Source: DAOVGU01 sp030637775 [NCBI: bacterium] (GTDB lineage: Bacteria > Ratteibacteria > UBA8468). From it: a DNA stretch of 15,638 nt. The stretch spans positions 1 through 15,638 of the forward strand of contig DAOWFY010000158.1 of assembly GCA_030637775.1 (NCBI GenBank), written 5' to 3'. Below are positions 14,163-15,638 of the stretch, piece by piece; positions within the stretch are counted from its first letter, which is position 1, and the number at the start of each line of letters is the position of its first letter. The translations under genes and the position numbers were made by a program. The notes below the pieces were generated by a model. That model ran no database searches. It worked only from the letters and a program-made list of their open reading frames with translations, and had not been told where the DNA came from.

Positions 14163-14192
14163 ATTATACTTCATTTCCCTTATAGTTGACAA
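14163..14192 (-). promoter_or_regulatory. Promoter of lpxB-msbA
   Basis: On the - strand, TTGTCA (14192-14187), an 18-base spacer and TATAAT (14168-14163) predict a transcript starting at about 14156. The -35 box overlaps that of the divergent gyrB promoter. Confidence 0.7.
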
Positions 14193-14214
14193 GGAAAGAT
14201 TAATATTATATAAT
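14186..14214 (+). promoter_or_regulatory. Promoter of gyrB
   Basis: A full-consensus promoter: TTGACA (14186-14191), a 17-base spacer and TATAAT (14209-14214). The expected start is near 14221, giving a leader of about 46 bases that holds the Shine-Dalgarno site AAGGAG (14252-14257). Confidence 0.85.
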
Positions 14215-14233
14215 ATATTTATAGGACATTTAA

Positions 14234-15638
<1,405 letters not shown>

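Overview
The window reads as a chromosomal stretch of a Gram-negative bacterium. It has LpxB and an MsbA-type lipid A exporter, ordinary housekeeping information-processing genes, and consensus sigma-70-type promoters. Gene order (mgtE-tilS-dnaG-rpoD, then lysC-cimA), a DUF5658-like membrane protein and many short palindromic intergenic repeats suggest an uncultivated lineage such as Omnitrophota. That placement is only a guess from style; a phylogeny of RpoD, GyrB or DnaG would settle it.

Layout. (1) 1-494: 3' end of a TPR protein. (2) 495-2393, + strand: a promoter between two direct repeats, a small DUF5658-like gene with an apparent frameshift at its 5' end, and the Mg2+ transporter gene mgtE with its own promoter and almost no leader. 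(3) 2394-6792, + strand: an inverted palindromic repeat, then tilS, dnaG and rpoD. A 358-base gap between dnaG and rpoD is filled by a large structured element. (4) 6793-9852, + strand: lysC and cimA, overlapping by ATGA, for aspartate-family and isoleucine biosynthesis. lysC carries three palindromes inside its reading frame. (5) 9853-10880, + strand: a nucleotidyltransferase of the AbiEii/MenT type with a DUF6922-like partner, apparently transcribed leaderless. (6) 10881-12766 and on to 13893, - strand: repeat cluster, msbA, lpxB. (7) 13894-15638: a second copy of the structured element as the lpxB leader, two back-to-back promoters, and gyrB running off the window.

Main discovery candidate. 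The leaders of rpoD (5285-5637, + strand) and lpxB (14162-13894, - strand) are two copies of one two-domain element. Their stems differ in sequence but keep pairing: I count about 14 base pairs in which both partners changed together. The hairpin loop CCAGCGA and internal loops of the form GA/GA and GUA/GA are unchanged. The 3' arm of the outer stem of domain 2 ends directly at, or three bases before, the start codon in both cases. In the lpxB copy the predicted transcription start coincides with the first base of the domain 1 outer stem. A partial third copy lies in the lysC leader. I recognise no known riboswitch or RNA family in it. The simplest reading is an undescribed cis-acting leader RNA shared by several genes, although a spreading structured repeat remains possible.

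The other recurrent theme is short palindromes invading genes. They occur in the lysC frame, at the 5' end of the tilS frame, at the 3' end of the DUF6922-like gene, and (as part of the large element) in an in-frame extension of lpxB.
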